64,000 nucleotides of DNA from Pelomonas sp. CA6 (GCF_022549225.1 NZ_JAKZFD010000006.1:62001-126000), one strand, 5' to 3'. Positions 17,011 to 27,589 are shown, numbered from the stretch's first letter. Notes: a model not told the origin generated them from the letters alone. Made by a program: numbers and translations.

Positions 17011-18620
17011 TTCACCTGGCCCCATTCGCGCTCGAACTCATGCACCAGCACCTGGTTGGACAGCCGGTTGACCTCCAGCGGCGCTTCGCCGGCGCCCGGC
17101 CGCGCCATGTCCGACGGGAACTGCGTCAGCGCCAGCACGCCCTCCGGCGTGAGGAAGCGCAGCCCGCTGGGCAGTTGGCGCGGCGGCGTCCAAGGCCGGC
17201 GGCCGGCCAACACGAAGCCCCATTCGCCGAAGCTGGGCACGTGGGCGTGGTAGGGCTGGGTCTGCAGCCCCACCGATTCCAGGGTGTGGACCACGGTCCA
17301 GAAGCTGCGCCGCGCGATCAGCGGCGAGGTGGACTGCACGACGGCGTAGCCGCTGGCGTTGAGGTGCTGGTCGACCAGCTTGTAGAAGCTCGCGGTGTAG
17401 AGCTTGCCCAGCGCGAAATTGCTCGGGTCGGGGAAGTCGATCAGGATGATGTCGAAGCTTTCGTCGGTCTGCTCCAGCCAGCCGAAGGCGTCGGTGTTGA
17501 CGACGCGGACGCGGCGGTCGCGCAGCGCATCGCCGTTCAGCGCGCGTAGCCGCGGCGCGCTGGCGAACAGCTCGGTCATCTTGGGATCCAGCTCCACCAG
17601 CGTGGCCTGCTGCACCGAGGGATAGCGCAGCACCTCGCGCAGCGCCATGCCATCGCCGCCGCCCAGGATCAGCACTTTGCGCGGCGCGCCATGCGCGGCC
17701 ATCGCCGGATGGACCAGGGCCTCGTGGTATCGGTACTCGTCGCGCGAATGGAACTGCAGGTTGCCATTGAGGAACAGGCGCACGCCGGCCTGGCTCTCGG
17801 TCAGCACGATGCGCTGGTAGGCGCTGCTGTGCTTGAGCACGATGTGCTCGCCGTAGAAGCGGTCCTCGGCCCAGGTGCTCAGCTGGTCGGCGTAGACCAT
17901 GCCCACCACCAGCAGCGCCAGGCTGGCCGCGCAGGCCAGCGCGTGACGCTTCAGCGCGCGCAGCTCGGCGCGGAACAGCCACAGCGCCCAGACCGCCACA
18001 CCCACATTGAGCAGGCCGAAGAACAGCCCGGTGCGCACCAGGCCCAGATGCGGCACCAGCAGCAGCGGGAAGGCCACGGCCACGCCCAGCGCGCCCAGGT
18101 AGTCGAAGGTCAGCACCTGCGAGACCAGATGCTTGAGCTGGTAGCGGGCGCGAAAGTGGCGCTTCAGGATGCGCATCACCAGCGGGATCTCCAGCCCCAC
18201 CAGCGCGCCGACCAGCAGCACCATGCCGTACAGCAGCAGACGGAAGGCGCCCAGGTGGCCGGGCGGCAGCAGGCTGTGCGCGGTGAAGAGCAGGGCCGGC
18301 ATCAGCCCGCCGATCACGCCCACCAGCAGCTCGATGGTGAGGAACTGGGCGACCAGCTGGCGCTCGATGTAGCGCGACAGCCAGGAGCCCACGCCCATGG
18401 CGAACAGATAGCTGCCGATGATGGTGCTGAACTGCAGCACCGAGTCGCCCAGCAGATAGCTGGCCAGCGCGCCGGCGGCCAGTTCGTAGACCAGCCCGCA
18501 GGCCGCGATCACGAAGACGCTGGCGAGCAGCAGGACTTCGGGCAGCGTGACGCGAGAGGGGGTGGCGTCGGTTTCGGGGTCGGTGTCGGAGGTGGTGGTG
18601 TTGTTGTGGGTGTCCGGCAT
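17007..18620 (-). CDS. Membrane-embedded spermidine-synthase-like aminopropyltransferase
   Basis: This 537-residue protein has a seven-helix membrane half (about residues 28-245) fused to a spermidine-synthase-like Rossmann methyltransferase-fold domain. The SAM/dcSAM loop is LILGGGDGMALRE (GGGDG at 320-324) and the active-site loop is LIDFPDPSNFALGKLY (395-399). Classical SpeE has DSTDP here, so the first acidic residue is kept but the loop is altered. Soluble SpeE has no membrane half. The start at 18620 is the MPDTHN methionine. It is coupled to the FAD oxidoreductase and follows the PA2778-like gene by 41 bases. Confidence 0.85.
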   Translation of the reverse strand: MPDTHNNTTTSDTDPETDATPSRVTLPEVLLLASVFVIAACGLVYELAAGALASYLLGDSVLQFSTIIGSYLFAMGVGSWLSRYIERQLVAQFLTIELLVGVIGGLMPALLFTAHSLLPPGHLGAFRLLLYGMVLLVGALVGLEIPLVMRILKRHFRARYQLKHLVSQVLTFDYLGALGVAVAFPLLLVPHLGLVRTGLFFGLLNVGVAVWALWLFRAELRALKRHALACAASLALLVVGMVYADQLSTWAEDRFYGEHIVLKHSSAYQRIVLTESQAGVRLFLNGNLQFHSRDEYRYHEALVHPAMAAHGAPRKVLILGGGDGMALREVLRYPSVQQATLVELDPKMTELFASAPRLRALNGDALRDRRVRVVNTDAFGWLEQTDESFDIILIDFPDPSNFALGKLYTASFYKLVDQHLNASGYAVVQSTSPLIARRSFWTVVHTLESVGLQTQPYHAHVPSFGEWGFVLAGRRPWTPPRQLPSGLRFLTPEGVLALTQFPSDMARPGAGEAPLEVNRLSNQVLVHEFEREWGQVK

Positions 18621-18661
18621 GCGCGCGAGGCTAACACGCGCCCGGTGCCGCGCCGTTCGAT

Positions 18662-19618
18662 TCAGGACCCGCCGGCCTGGATGCGGCGCTGCAGCGCGCG
18701 GTAGGCGGGCTCGCGCGGCCCGCCCAGTGCCACGGCGCGCGCGATGGCCGCGCGCGCCTCGCCGCGCCGGCCGCGCTCCAGCGCCACCTGGGCGAGGTTG
18801 TTCCAGCCGTCGGCCAGTTGCGGATGGGCCAGGGTCAGGCGCACATAGGCGTCCTGCGCCTGGTCCAGGCGGCGTTGCGCGTAGGCGCTGTTGCCCAATC
18901 CCATCAGCAGCACCGCGTGGCGCGGCCAGCGCCGCAGGGCCTGCGCATAGCCGCGCTGCGCGGCCGCCGCATCCAGCCGCTCCAGCGCGACCAGGCCGCT
19001 GGCCAGCGCGTCGGCGTCCAGCGTCGCGGGCAGCTGCTCGGGCGGCAGCGCGAGCATGGCCCAGTGGTCGGCGCGCGACCAGGTGCGCTCGAAGACTTCG
19101 AGCGGCAGGGCCATGCCGGCCTCGCGGCCGCTGTGCAGCCACAGTGTCCGGGTGTCGCGCTCGTAGCCGATCGCCACCGCGTAGTGCCAGACCGGCGCCA
19201 GCGGCAGCGACAGGTTCTGGAACACCAGCACCGGATGGCCCGCGGCCAGCTCGGCCAGCAGCGCGTCCAGGCGCGGCGGCAGGCGATGGCTGGCCAGGCC
19301 GTGGCGGCGCGCGGCCACCAGCATCTCCAGCTGCAGCGAGCCCTGGCGGCCGGGCAGGTAGACCTGGGGCTTGAGCTGCTCCGGCGTCACCGGCCGGCCG
19401 GCGCGCTGCAGCAGCATGGCCAGCGCGGCGGGGCCGCATTCGTAGTCCTGCTGCGCAATGAAGGGCGTGTCGTCCAGCCGCACGCGCGGCGGCAGGCCCG
19501 GCGGCCAGTGCTGATCCAGCGCCCGGGTCTGCGGCGGCGTGGCGCAGCCGCCCAGTCCACCCAGGCCCAGCGCGCCGGCCGCGGTCAGCAGCGCGCGCCG
19601 GCCGCGCCGCGGTGTCAT
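18662..19618 (-). CDS. PA2778-family C39-like cysteine peptidase lipoprotein with TPRs
   Basis: This 318-residue protein has a lipoprotein signal ending LGGLGGC (Cys25) and a papain-like C39 domain with catalytic Cys61 in DYECGPAALAM and His145 in VWHYAVAIGY. A C-terminal TPR region follows from about residue 205 to 315 (repeats with GWNNLAQVALERG). This arrangement defines the PA2778 family. Its ATG overlaps the upstream PA2779-like stop in an ATGA, as the pair does in Pseudomonas. Natural substrates are not known. The lipoprotein anchor puts it in the periplasm. Confidence 0.87.
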   Translation of the reverse strand: MTPRRGRRALLTAAGALGLGGLGGCATPPQTRALDQHWPPGLPPRVRLDDTPFIAQQDYECGPAALAMLLQRAGRPVTPEQLKPQVYLPGRQGSLQLEMLVAARRHGLASHRLPPRLDALLAELAAGHPVLVFQNLSLPLAPVWHYAVAIGYERDTRTLWLHSGREAGMALPLEVFERTWSRADHWAMLALPPEQLPATLDADALASGLVALERLDAAAAQRGYAQALRRWPRHAVLLMGLGNSAYAQRRLDQAQDAYVRLTLAHPQLADGWNNLAQVALERGRRGEARAAIARAVALGGPREPAYRALQRRIQAGGS

Positions 19619-20010
19619 CGCACCGAGCGGGTGAAGGGGAAGACCTTGGTCAGGCCCAGGATGTCGGTCACCAGCAGGATCACGAAGACGGTGAACAGCA
19701 CGCCCAGCACGTCGCCACCGGCGGGGGCCTGCGCGATGCGGCCGTCGAGTTCGGCGATCTCGGCGTCGGACAGGGCGTCCACGCGGGCGCGCGCCGCGTC
19801 GGCGTCCACGCCCTGCTGCTGCAGCGCGGCATGGACATCGGCGCGCGCCAGGAAGGCGCGCACGCGTTCACGACCGGCGTCACCCGCGGGCTGGGTGGTC
19901 GCCAGCAAGGCGTCCGTGGGAACGATCTGCGCCTGAGCGCGCAAGGGCAGCGCGCTCAGCAGGCAGGACAGGGCCAGGGTGGAAGCGATCAGGCGTTGGG
20001 CGTGTGGCAT
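19615..20010 (-). CDS. PA2779-family small exported membrane protein
   Basis: This 131-residue protein has a cleavable signal (LALSCLLSALPLRAQAQ), a short helical middle (ERVRAFLARADVHAALQQQGVDADAARARVDALSDAEIAEL), and one C-terminal membrane helix (VLGVLFTVFVILLVTDILG). This is the pattern of the PA2779 family. It is coupled by a 4-base overlap to the peptidase gene downstream. The 134-base gap upstream, before DUF350, is large enough for a promoter. Function unknown; it probably partners the peptidase in the inner membrane. Confidence 0.85.
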   Translation of the reverse strand: MPHAQRLIASTLALSCLLSALPLRAQAQIVPTDALLATTQPAGDAGRERVRAFLARADVHAALQQQGVDADAARARVDALSDAEIAELDGRIAQAPAGGDVLGVLFTVFVILLVTDILGLTKVFPFTRSVR

Positions 20011-20144
20011 GGCGGACCTTTCGGGAAGGGCGGCAGTCTAGAAAGACCCGCGCGCGCTCCCAAGAGGCTTTACGCCTGCTCACATCGGATGCCGGGTGGC
20101 AACCTTTCCCGTCCGCGGCAGGGCGCGGAGCACGGCGCGGCCGT

Positions 20145-20366
20145 TCAGCCGTGGATGGCGGCCGCGACGATCTGGCCGATCGAGATGCACATCGCCGCGA
20201 CGACCACGGCCAGCGCCATGTTCTTGTGCTCGACGATCTCTTCCCACAGCTTGTAGGGCGTGAGCTTGTCGATGATCACGAAGCTGATCCAGAACACCAG
20301 CACGCCGATGACCGCGTACAGGATGGAGCCCAGCACGATGCCGGGTTTGAGCCATTCGAATTCCAT
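20145..20366 (-). CDS. DUF350 (YjfL-like) small membrane protein
   Basis: This 73-residue protein has two membrane helices around FWISFVIIDKLTPYKLWEEIVEHKNMALAVVVAAMCI. The central TPYxLWxEI-EHKN motif identifies DUF350/YjfL. An AAGGAGAGAC ribosome-binding site precedes the ATG. It stands 18 bases after DUF4178 on the same strand. DUF350 genes recur beside spermidine-synthase-like, DUF4178 and SPFH genes in diverse bacteria, and the same set surrounds it here. Biochemical role unknown. Confidence 0.88.
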   Translation of the reverse strand: MEFEWLKPGIVLGSILYAVIGVLVFWISFVIIDKLTPYKLWEEIVEHKNMALAVVVAAMCISIGQIVAAAIHG

Positions 20367-20384
20367 GTCGTCTCTCCTTGCGCG

Positions 20385-22001
20385 CTATTTGTGTCCGCCG
20401 CCACCACCGCTGTAGCCCCCGAAGGAGCCGCCGCCCGAGCCCATGCGCACGCCCGAGCCTGCGCTGGCGCGCTTGCATTGCTGGTACTCGGCGCTGTATT
20501 CGCCGTAGGACTTGCGGTAGGGCTCGCAGTCGTCGTCGCTGCAGGCGCGCAGCAGCGCCACCAGCAGCGCCAGCAGCAGAAAACCGATGATGATGTTGCG
20601 CAGCAGCCGGTTGCCGTCGACGCCGCTGCCGACGTCGCGCGCCAGCTGCGGCCGCGCCTCGTCGGGCAGCGCGAAGGCGCGGCGCACCTCGTCGGCGTCC
20701 AGCGTGCGGCCATGGCTCCAGGTCACCTCGTTGCCGGTCTGCTCGCGGCTCAGCAGCTCGGTGCGGCCGCCGTTCTTCCATTCGTAGTCGGTGACCCGGG
20801 CGCGTTCCTCGCGCTGCACGCGCCAGTAGAACTCGCCCAGCACATGGGTGACCTTGGCGGCGTAGGTCCAGCGCTTGGCGAAGGACTTGTCCTGCCACAG
20901 CACGGCGCCGCCCTTGCCGGGCTTGGGCGCGCCGGTGAGCGGGCGCACGATGCTCCAGCCGTCGTCGGTGTCGACCAGGAAGGCAAAGCCCTCCAGCCGG
21001 TTGTAGAGCAGGTACTCGCGCCAGAAGCTCTGTTCGTCCTCGCTGCTCTCGGGGATGTCGCAGCGTTCCTGGTAGCCCACCACCTGCCAGGGCAGCGGTT
21101 TGCCGCCCAGCAGCGCGAGGTTGCCGCTGCTGCCCAGCGGAATCTGCGGCGGCAGGCCGGTCTCCTGGGCGAAATGCTTCAGGTCGGCGCCCGCGCCCTG
21201 CGAGATGTCCACCACCGCCTGGCACTGGCCGCAGACGATGGACTGGGTGGTCTCCAGCTTGGGCTCCAGCGCGGCGCCACAGCTGGGGCAGGGCAGGCCG
21301 CGCGAGCCCAGGGTCTTGCTGCTGTCTTCGCGCAGGCCGGTCATCGCCAGCTCGGCCAGGCGCACCGGGCGCCCCACCGACCATTGCGGCCGCTGCGCGT
21401 CGGCGAACTCCAGCGTGCCGACCTCGCCCTGGGCGTTGCGCAGGTCGACCACCGGGTAGCTGCGCTCCAGCAGGGGGGCATGAGGGAGCTCGCCCTGGGC
21501 GGCGGCCACGGTGACGTCCTCGTGCGACGCGACCTGCCAGCCCATGCCGTTGACGATCTGCTGGCTGCCGGCGATCAGGTCGCCGACGCGCGGCGCCTGG
21601 CCCTGCAGCGGCGCCTCGAAGCTGAGCACGAAGCTGCCGTTGTCCTCGGACAGCCAGCCGCTGCGCGGCGGCGCGCCACCGCTGGCGCCGAACAGCACAT
21701 GCCATTCGTTCCAGCTGCCCTGGGCGTACTTGAGCTGCAGCCGGCCGACCACGCTGAAAGCCAGCCCGGCATGGCGCCCGGCGGCGCCCAGCTGCAGCGG
21801 CGAGTAGTCCTCGAACAGCTCCGCGCTCAGGCCGATCTTGCGCAGGCTCTCGCCTTCACGCAGCAGCGTGGAGCGGCAATAGCTGCAGACGGCGCTGGCC
21901 GACGCGGCCGACGCAAATTCGACCGGCGCCCCGCAATTGGGGCACGCGGCCTGCCAGCGGCGCTGCGGGGAGGCCGGAGTGGGAGAGGGCGGGGGAGCCA
22001 A
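20385..22001 (-). CDS. DUF4178 protein with zinc ribbons and a C-terminal membrane anchor
   Basis: This 538-residue protein opens with a zinc ribbon (C20, C23, C39, C42 as CPNC and CSYC). It has a first DUF4178 domain, a second ribbon near 233-260 (CPSC, CGQC), a second DUF4178 domain, one membrane helix near 466-490, and a Gly/Ser-rich tail (SGGGSFGGYSGGGGGHK). The only usable start is a TTG placed directly after the SPFH stop (TGATTG), which implies translational coupling. Its twin-ribbon layout suggests a scaffold at the membrane. Family function is unknown. Confidence 0.85.
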   Translation of the reverse strand: MAPPPSPTPASPQRRWQAACPNCGAPVEFASAASASAVCSYCRSTLLREGESLRKIGLSAELFEDYSPLQLGAAGRHAGLAFSVVGRLQLKYAQGSWNEWHVLFGASGGAPPRSGWLSEDNGSFVLSFEAPLQGQAPRVGDLIAGSQQIVNGMGWQVASHEDVTVAAAQGELPHAPLLERSYPVVDLRNAQGEVGTLEFADAQRPQWSVGRPVRLAELAMTGLREDSSKTLGSRGLPCPSCGAALEPKLETTQSIVCGQCQAVVDISQGAGADLKHFAQETGLPPQIPLGSSGNLALLGGKPLPWQVVGYQERCDIPESSEDEQSFWREYLLYNRLEGFAFLVDTDDGWSIVRPLTGAPKPGKGGAVLWQDKSFAKRWTYAAKVTHVLGEFYWRVQREERARVTDYEWKNGGRTELLSREQTGNEVTWSHGRTLDADEVRRAFALPDEARPQLARDVGSGVDGNRLLRNIIIGFLLLALLVALLRACSDDDCEPYRKSYGEYSAEYQQCKRASAGSGVRMGSGGGSFGGYSGGGGGHK

Positions 22002-23057
22002 TCAGCTCAGCTTCTTCAGCAGCTCGGCCTTCTTGGCCGCGAACTCCTCGTCGGTCAGGATGCCCTTGGCCTTCAGGTCGCCCAGCTTCTCCAGGAGCAG
22101 CAGGACCTCGTCGGCGCCCTGGCTGACCGGCTGCGGCTGCGCCGCGGCGGCCGGGGTGGCCGCCGACGCGGCCGAGCCGGCCATGCCGGCCTGCAGTTGC
22201 TGCGCCAGGGTCTGGCCCAGCGCAAGACCTGCCCCCAGACCCATCGCGTCGCCGGCCACGCCGCCGCCGCCCTGGCCCACGCCCTCGGCCAGCTTGGGGA
22301 TGGCCTGCGCGGTCTGGTACTGCATGAACTGGCCCATGTTCTGGCCGATCATGCCCATGCCGATCTTCTGGTCGAGGATCTTCTGCAGCTCCTCGGGCAG
22401 CGAGACGTTCTGCAGCGTCACGCTCTCCAGCTTGAGGCCCAGCGCCTCGAACGAGGGCGCGGTGGCCTCCAGCAGGGCCTTGGCGAAGGCCACTTGGTTG
22501 GCCGCCAGGTCCAGGAAGGGGATGCCGCTCTGCGCGACCGCGTCGGAGATGTGCTGCAGCATCATCCCGCGCAGCTGGCCGTCCAGCTCGGCGACCGTGT
22601 AGCGCTCGCGGGTGCCGGAGATTTCGGTGTGGAAGCGCTTGGGGTCGGCGACGCGGTAGGCGTAGTTGCCGAAGGCGCGCAGGCGCACGGCGCCGAAGTC
22701 CTTGTCGCGGATGGTCACCGGCTGGGTCGTGCCCCAGCGCTGGTCGACCTGCTGGCGGGTGCTGAAAAAGTAGACGTCGCTCTTGAACGGGGATTCGAAC
22801 AGCTTGTCCCAGTTCTTCAGATAGGTCAGGACCGGCAGGGTCTGGGTCGTCAGCTTGTACATGCCGGGACCGAAGACATCGGCCACCTTGCCCTCGTTGA
22901 CGAAGACCGCCATCTGCGATTCGCGCACGGTCAGCGAGGCGCCGTACTGGATTTCGAAGTCCTGCATCGGGAAGCGCCAGGCCAGCGTGCCATCGCCATC
23001 CTCGGTCCACTGCAGGATGTCTATGAACTGTTTCTTGATGAAGTCCATCAGTCCCAT
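22002..23057 (-). CDS. SPFH/Band-7 domain protein (virion core protein-like, YdjI type)
   Basis: This 351-residue protein begins MGLMDFIKKQFIDILQW and has an SPFH domain over roughly residues 30-260 (ESQMAVFVNEGKVADVFGPGMYKL). A Gly/Ala-rich linker follows, then a C-terminal SHOCT-like helix (LGDLKAKGILTDEEFAAKKAELL). It lacks a signal or membrane helix, as in the YdjI subgroup often found with DUF4178. It is the first gene of the minus-strand block that ends at the FAD oxidoreductase. SPFH proteins form membrane-associated oligomers, and here it probably organises the DUF4178/DUF350 partners. Confidence 0.88.
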   Translation of the reverse strand: MGLMDFIKKQFIDILQWTEDGDGTLAWRFPMQDFEIQYGASLTVRESQMAVFVNEGKVADVFGPGMYKLTTQTLPVLTYLKNWDKLFESPFKSDVYFFSTRQQVDQRWGTTQPVTIRDKDFGAVRLRAFGNYAYRVADPKRFHTEISGTRERYTVAELDGQLRGMMLQHISDAVAQSGIPFLDLAANQVAFAKALLEATAPSFEALGLKLESVTLQNVSLPEELQKILDQKIGMGMIGQNMGQFMQYQTAQAIPKLAEGVGQGGGGVAGDAMGLGAGLALGQTLAQQLQAGMAGSAASAATPAAAAQPQPVSQGADEVLLLLEKLGDLKAKGILTDEEFAAKKAELLKKLS

Positions 23058-23159
23058 GGCGTCAAGCTCCCAAACTTGTGATTCCCAAGACGGCGCAGTA
23101 TCCCTCAGCGCGGACGGATTGCGAGCCCCTCCGAGGTGGGCAGTGTCAGAATCCCGCCC

Positions 23160-23642
23160 ATGACTTCCAGCGCCCGCGTCCTGATCCAGACCCAAGATTT
23201 CGACCTCGGGGCCGAGACCCTGGCCCTGCGCCGCGACGATGGCGGCGTTGGCGCCGTGGTGAGCTTCGTCGGCACCGTGCGCGACGGTGCGGATGGCGCG
23301 CCGGTCGAGCTGATGGAGCTGGAGCACTATCCCGGCATGACCGAGGCCGCGATCGAGGCCATGGTGGACCAGGCCTTGCGCCGCTTCGACATCCGCGCGG
23401 CGCGTGTGATCCACCGCGTCGGGCCGCTGAAGCCGCGCGAGCAGATCGTGCTCGTGTTGGTCAGCAGCCGGCACCGCGGCCAGGCCTTCCAGGCCTGCGA
23501 ATTCCTGATGGACTATCTGAAGACCCAGGCCCCGTTCTGGAAGAAGGAGCACGGCCCCGACGGCGCCCACTGGGTCGACGCCCGCGTGGCCGACGACGAG
23601 GCGCTGGCGCGCTGGGGCATCGCCAGCGGGAACGCCGCGTGA
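23160..23642 (+). CDS. moaE: Molybdopterin synthase catalytic subunit MoaE
   Basis: This 160-residue protein completes molybdopterin synthase with MoaD. Diagnostic segments are GAVVSFVGTVRD, LELEHYPGM-like (MELEHYPGMTEAAIE), HRVGPLKPREQIVLVLVSS, RHRGQAFQACEFLMDYLK, and the lysine-rich FWKKEHGPDGAHWV with K121, K128 and K129. The start at 23160 gives the standard N-terminus. Its GTGA stop overlap couples it to crcB. It is split from moaD by the 7.7-kb minus-strand block. Confidence 0.95.
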   Translation: MTSSARVLIQTQDFDLGAETLALRRDDGGVGAVVSFVGTVRDGADGAPVELMELEHYPGMTEAAIEAMVDQALRRFDIRAARVIHRVGPLKPREQIVLVLVSSRHRGQAFQACEFLMDYLKTQAPFWKKEHGPDGAHWVDARVADDEALARWGIASGNAA

Positions 23643-24025
23643 GCGGCGCCACCGCCCTGCAGGCCGGCGCGGTCGCGCTGGGCGCCACGCTGGGCGCCTG
23701 GGCACGCTGGAGCCTGGCGCTGTGGCTGAACCCGCGCTGGATGGGATTTCCGCTGGGCACGCTGGCGGTCAACGTGCTGGGCGGCCTACTGATCGGCATG
23801 GCGTTGGAATGGCTGGGCCGCCATCCGGACGAGATGCTGCGGCTGCTGCTGGTCACCGGCTTTCTGGGCGGGCTGACCACCTTCTCGGCCTTCACCGGCG
23901 AATCGCTGGCCCTGCTGCAGCGCGGGCAGCCCGGCATGGCGCTGGCGCACGCGCTGGCCCATCTGCTGGGCAGCCTGGGGGCCGCGGCGCTGGGGCTGGC
24001 GCTGATGCGCGCGCTGCTGCGCTGA
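23639..24025 (+). CDS. crcB: Fluoride efflux channel CrcB/FluC
   Basis: This 128-residue four-helix protein exports fluoride as a dual-topology dimer. The family landmarks are visible: GATLGAWARW in helix 1, GTLAVNVLGGLLIG with the conserved Asn, and GFLGGLTTFSAFTGE with the TFS/F-box motif. It starts at a GTG whose last bases form the moaE stop. No fluoride riboswitch is possible at this junction because there is no leader, so expression follows moaE. Confidence 0.93.
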   Translation: MSGATALQAGAVALGATLGAWARWSLALWLNPRWMGFPLGTLAVNVLGGLLIGMALEWLGRHPDEMLRLLLVTGFLGGLTTFSAFTGESLALLQRGQPGMALAHALAHLLGSLGAAALGLALMRALLR

Positions 24026-24072
24026 GCGGGGCCAGGCCTTGCCCTGGGTCAAGTGCCTGTGCGCGAACAGGG

Positions 24073-24100
24073 CTTGAAATAGCCGCCGGTGCTCCCATTT
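24073..24100 (+). promoter_or_regulatory. Sigma-32 heat-shock promoter of clpB
   Basis: CTTGAAA (24073-24079), a 14-base spacer, and CCCATTT (24094-24100) match the RpoH consensus CTTGAAA-N11-16-CCCATnT at every position. It ends 21 bases before the clpB ATG, with GGAGGA ribosome-binding site between. Confidence 0.9.
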
Positions 24101-24121
24101 CCTCGCCAACGGAGGACATCC

Positions 24122-26719
<2,598 letters not shown>

Positions 26720-26755
26720 GTCGACGCGCTGCCCGCGTCGCGCCACCACTCCGGG

Positions 26756-26789
26756 AGCCCGGTGCCTTTCTTGGGCACCGGGCTTTTTT
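26756..26789. terminator. Terminator downstream of clpB
   Basis: A perfect 11-bp stem (26756-26766 with 26774-26784) and seven-base loop are followed by six T on the plus strand. It lies 36 bases after the clpB stop and 9 bases before the stop of the convergent DUF599 gene. It serves clpB; on the minus strand it lacks a T-run of comparable quality. Confidence 0.9.
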
Positions 26790-26797
26790 GTGTCAGC

Positions 26798-27511
26798 TCA
26801 CAGATCCTGCCGCAGGGCGTCCAGCACCTCGGAGTGGAACTCGCGCTGGAACAGCACATAGATCACGCCCAGCGTCGCCAGCATGTAGGCCCAGGGCGAG
26901 AAGAACCAGGCCACCATCGCGAAGGCCAGGTAATACGCGCGCAGCCCATCGTTGAAAGCCTCGGCCGCCAGGCCCATGACCCGGCCGGCGCGGTCGGCGA
27001 AGGCCTCGCGCGACAGGTCCTGGGTCTCGAACTGCTGGGCCTCGGGGCAGGATGCGATCAGCAGCGAGCCGAAGCTGTACTGCCGCATGCTCCAGGTGAA
27101 GCGGAAGAAGGCGTAGACGAAGATGCCGACCAGCAGCACCAGCTTCAGGTCGAAGACCACGGTGCTGGTGTTCACGGTGAAGGGCAGCTCGCGCACCATG
27201 GCGCTGGTCTGTTCGCCCGCGCCCAGCGCGGCCAGCAGGCCACCGATGATCAGGATGGTGGTGGACGCGAAGAACGAGGGGCTGGACAGCAGGCTGTGCG
27301 AGACCGTGCCGTCCAGCACCCGCACCTCGCGGTAGGTCAGCTGCAGCATCCAGCGGCGCCGCACCGCGTTGGAGATGGCCAGCAGCGAGCCCCGCTGCTG
27401 CGCGCGGCGCTTGGCGAAACGCGCATAGCCCACCCAGCCGGCGAAGAACAGCAGCAGGCCCAGCCAGTCGGCGAGGGGCATCAGACTCAGGTGGCGGAGG
27501 GCGGCTTGCAT
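26798..27511 (-). CDS. DUF599 family membrane protein
   Basis: This 237-residue protein has about four membrane helices. It carries the DUF599 pattern: RRRWMLQL near residue 55, a central FFRFTWSMRQYSFGSLLIASCP, and the C-terminal AEAFNDGLRAYYLAFAMVAWFFSPWAYML. The family is widespread in proteobacteria and has no assigned function. The gene is preceded by a 693-base gene-free region that starts with a heptamer tandem repeat about 43 bases upstream of the ATG. Confidence 0.85.
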   Translation of the reverse strand: MQAALRHLSLMPLADWLGLLLFFAGWVGYARFAKRRAQQRGSLLAISNAVRRRWMLQLTYREVRVLDGTVSHSLLSSPSFFASTTILIIGGLLAALGAGEQTSAMVRELPFTVNTSTVVFDLKLVLLVGIFVYAFFRFTWSMRQYSFGSLLIASCPEAQQFETQDLSREAFADRAGRVMGLAAEAFNDGLRAYYLAFAMVAWFFSPWAYMLATLGVIYVLFQREFHSEVLDALRQDL

Positions 27512-27553
27512 GGCCGGCAGTTTACGGTTCGGGGGGAGGGGGGATTGGAGTTG

Positions 27554-27581
27554 TTTGCTCTTTGCTCTTTGCTCTTTGCTT
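27554..27581. repeat. Heptanucleotide tandem repeat upstream of DUF599
   Basis: Four head-to-tail copies of TTTGCTC (the last ending in T) span 28 bases, 43-70 bases before the DUF599 start. Tandem heptamers can change copy number by slippage. Here that would alter leader length or promoter spacing, not a reading frame. Confidence 0.7.
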
Positions 27582-27589
27582 TGTTGCGC

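Noticed and set aside
20004-23081. Very long open frame (over 1000 codons) opposite the SPFH/DUF4178/DUF350 block
   Set aside because: It mirrors codon third-position GC on the opposite strand, is rich in Ala, Arg, Gln, His and Leu without domains, and covers several recognised genes. The same applies to long frames antisense to clpB, uvrC/earP, prsT and prpE.
23600-23660. Fluoride riboswitch before crcB
   Set aside because: The crcB start overlaps the moaE stop, leaving no leader for a riboswitch.
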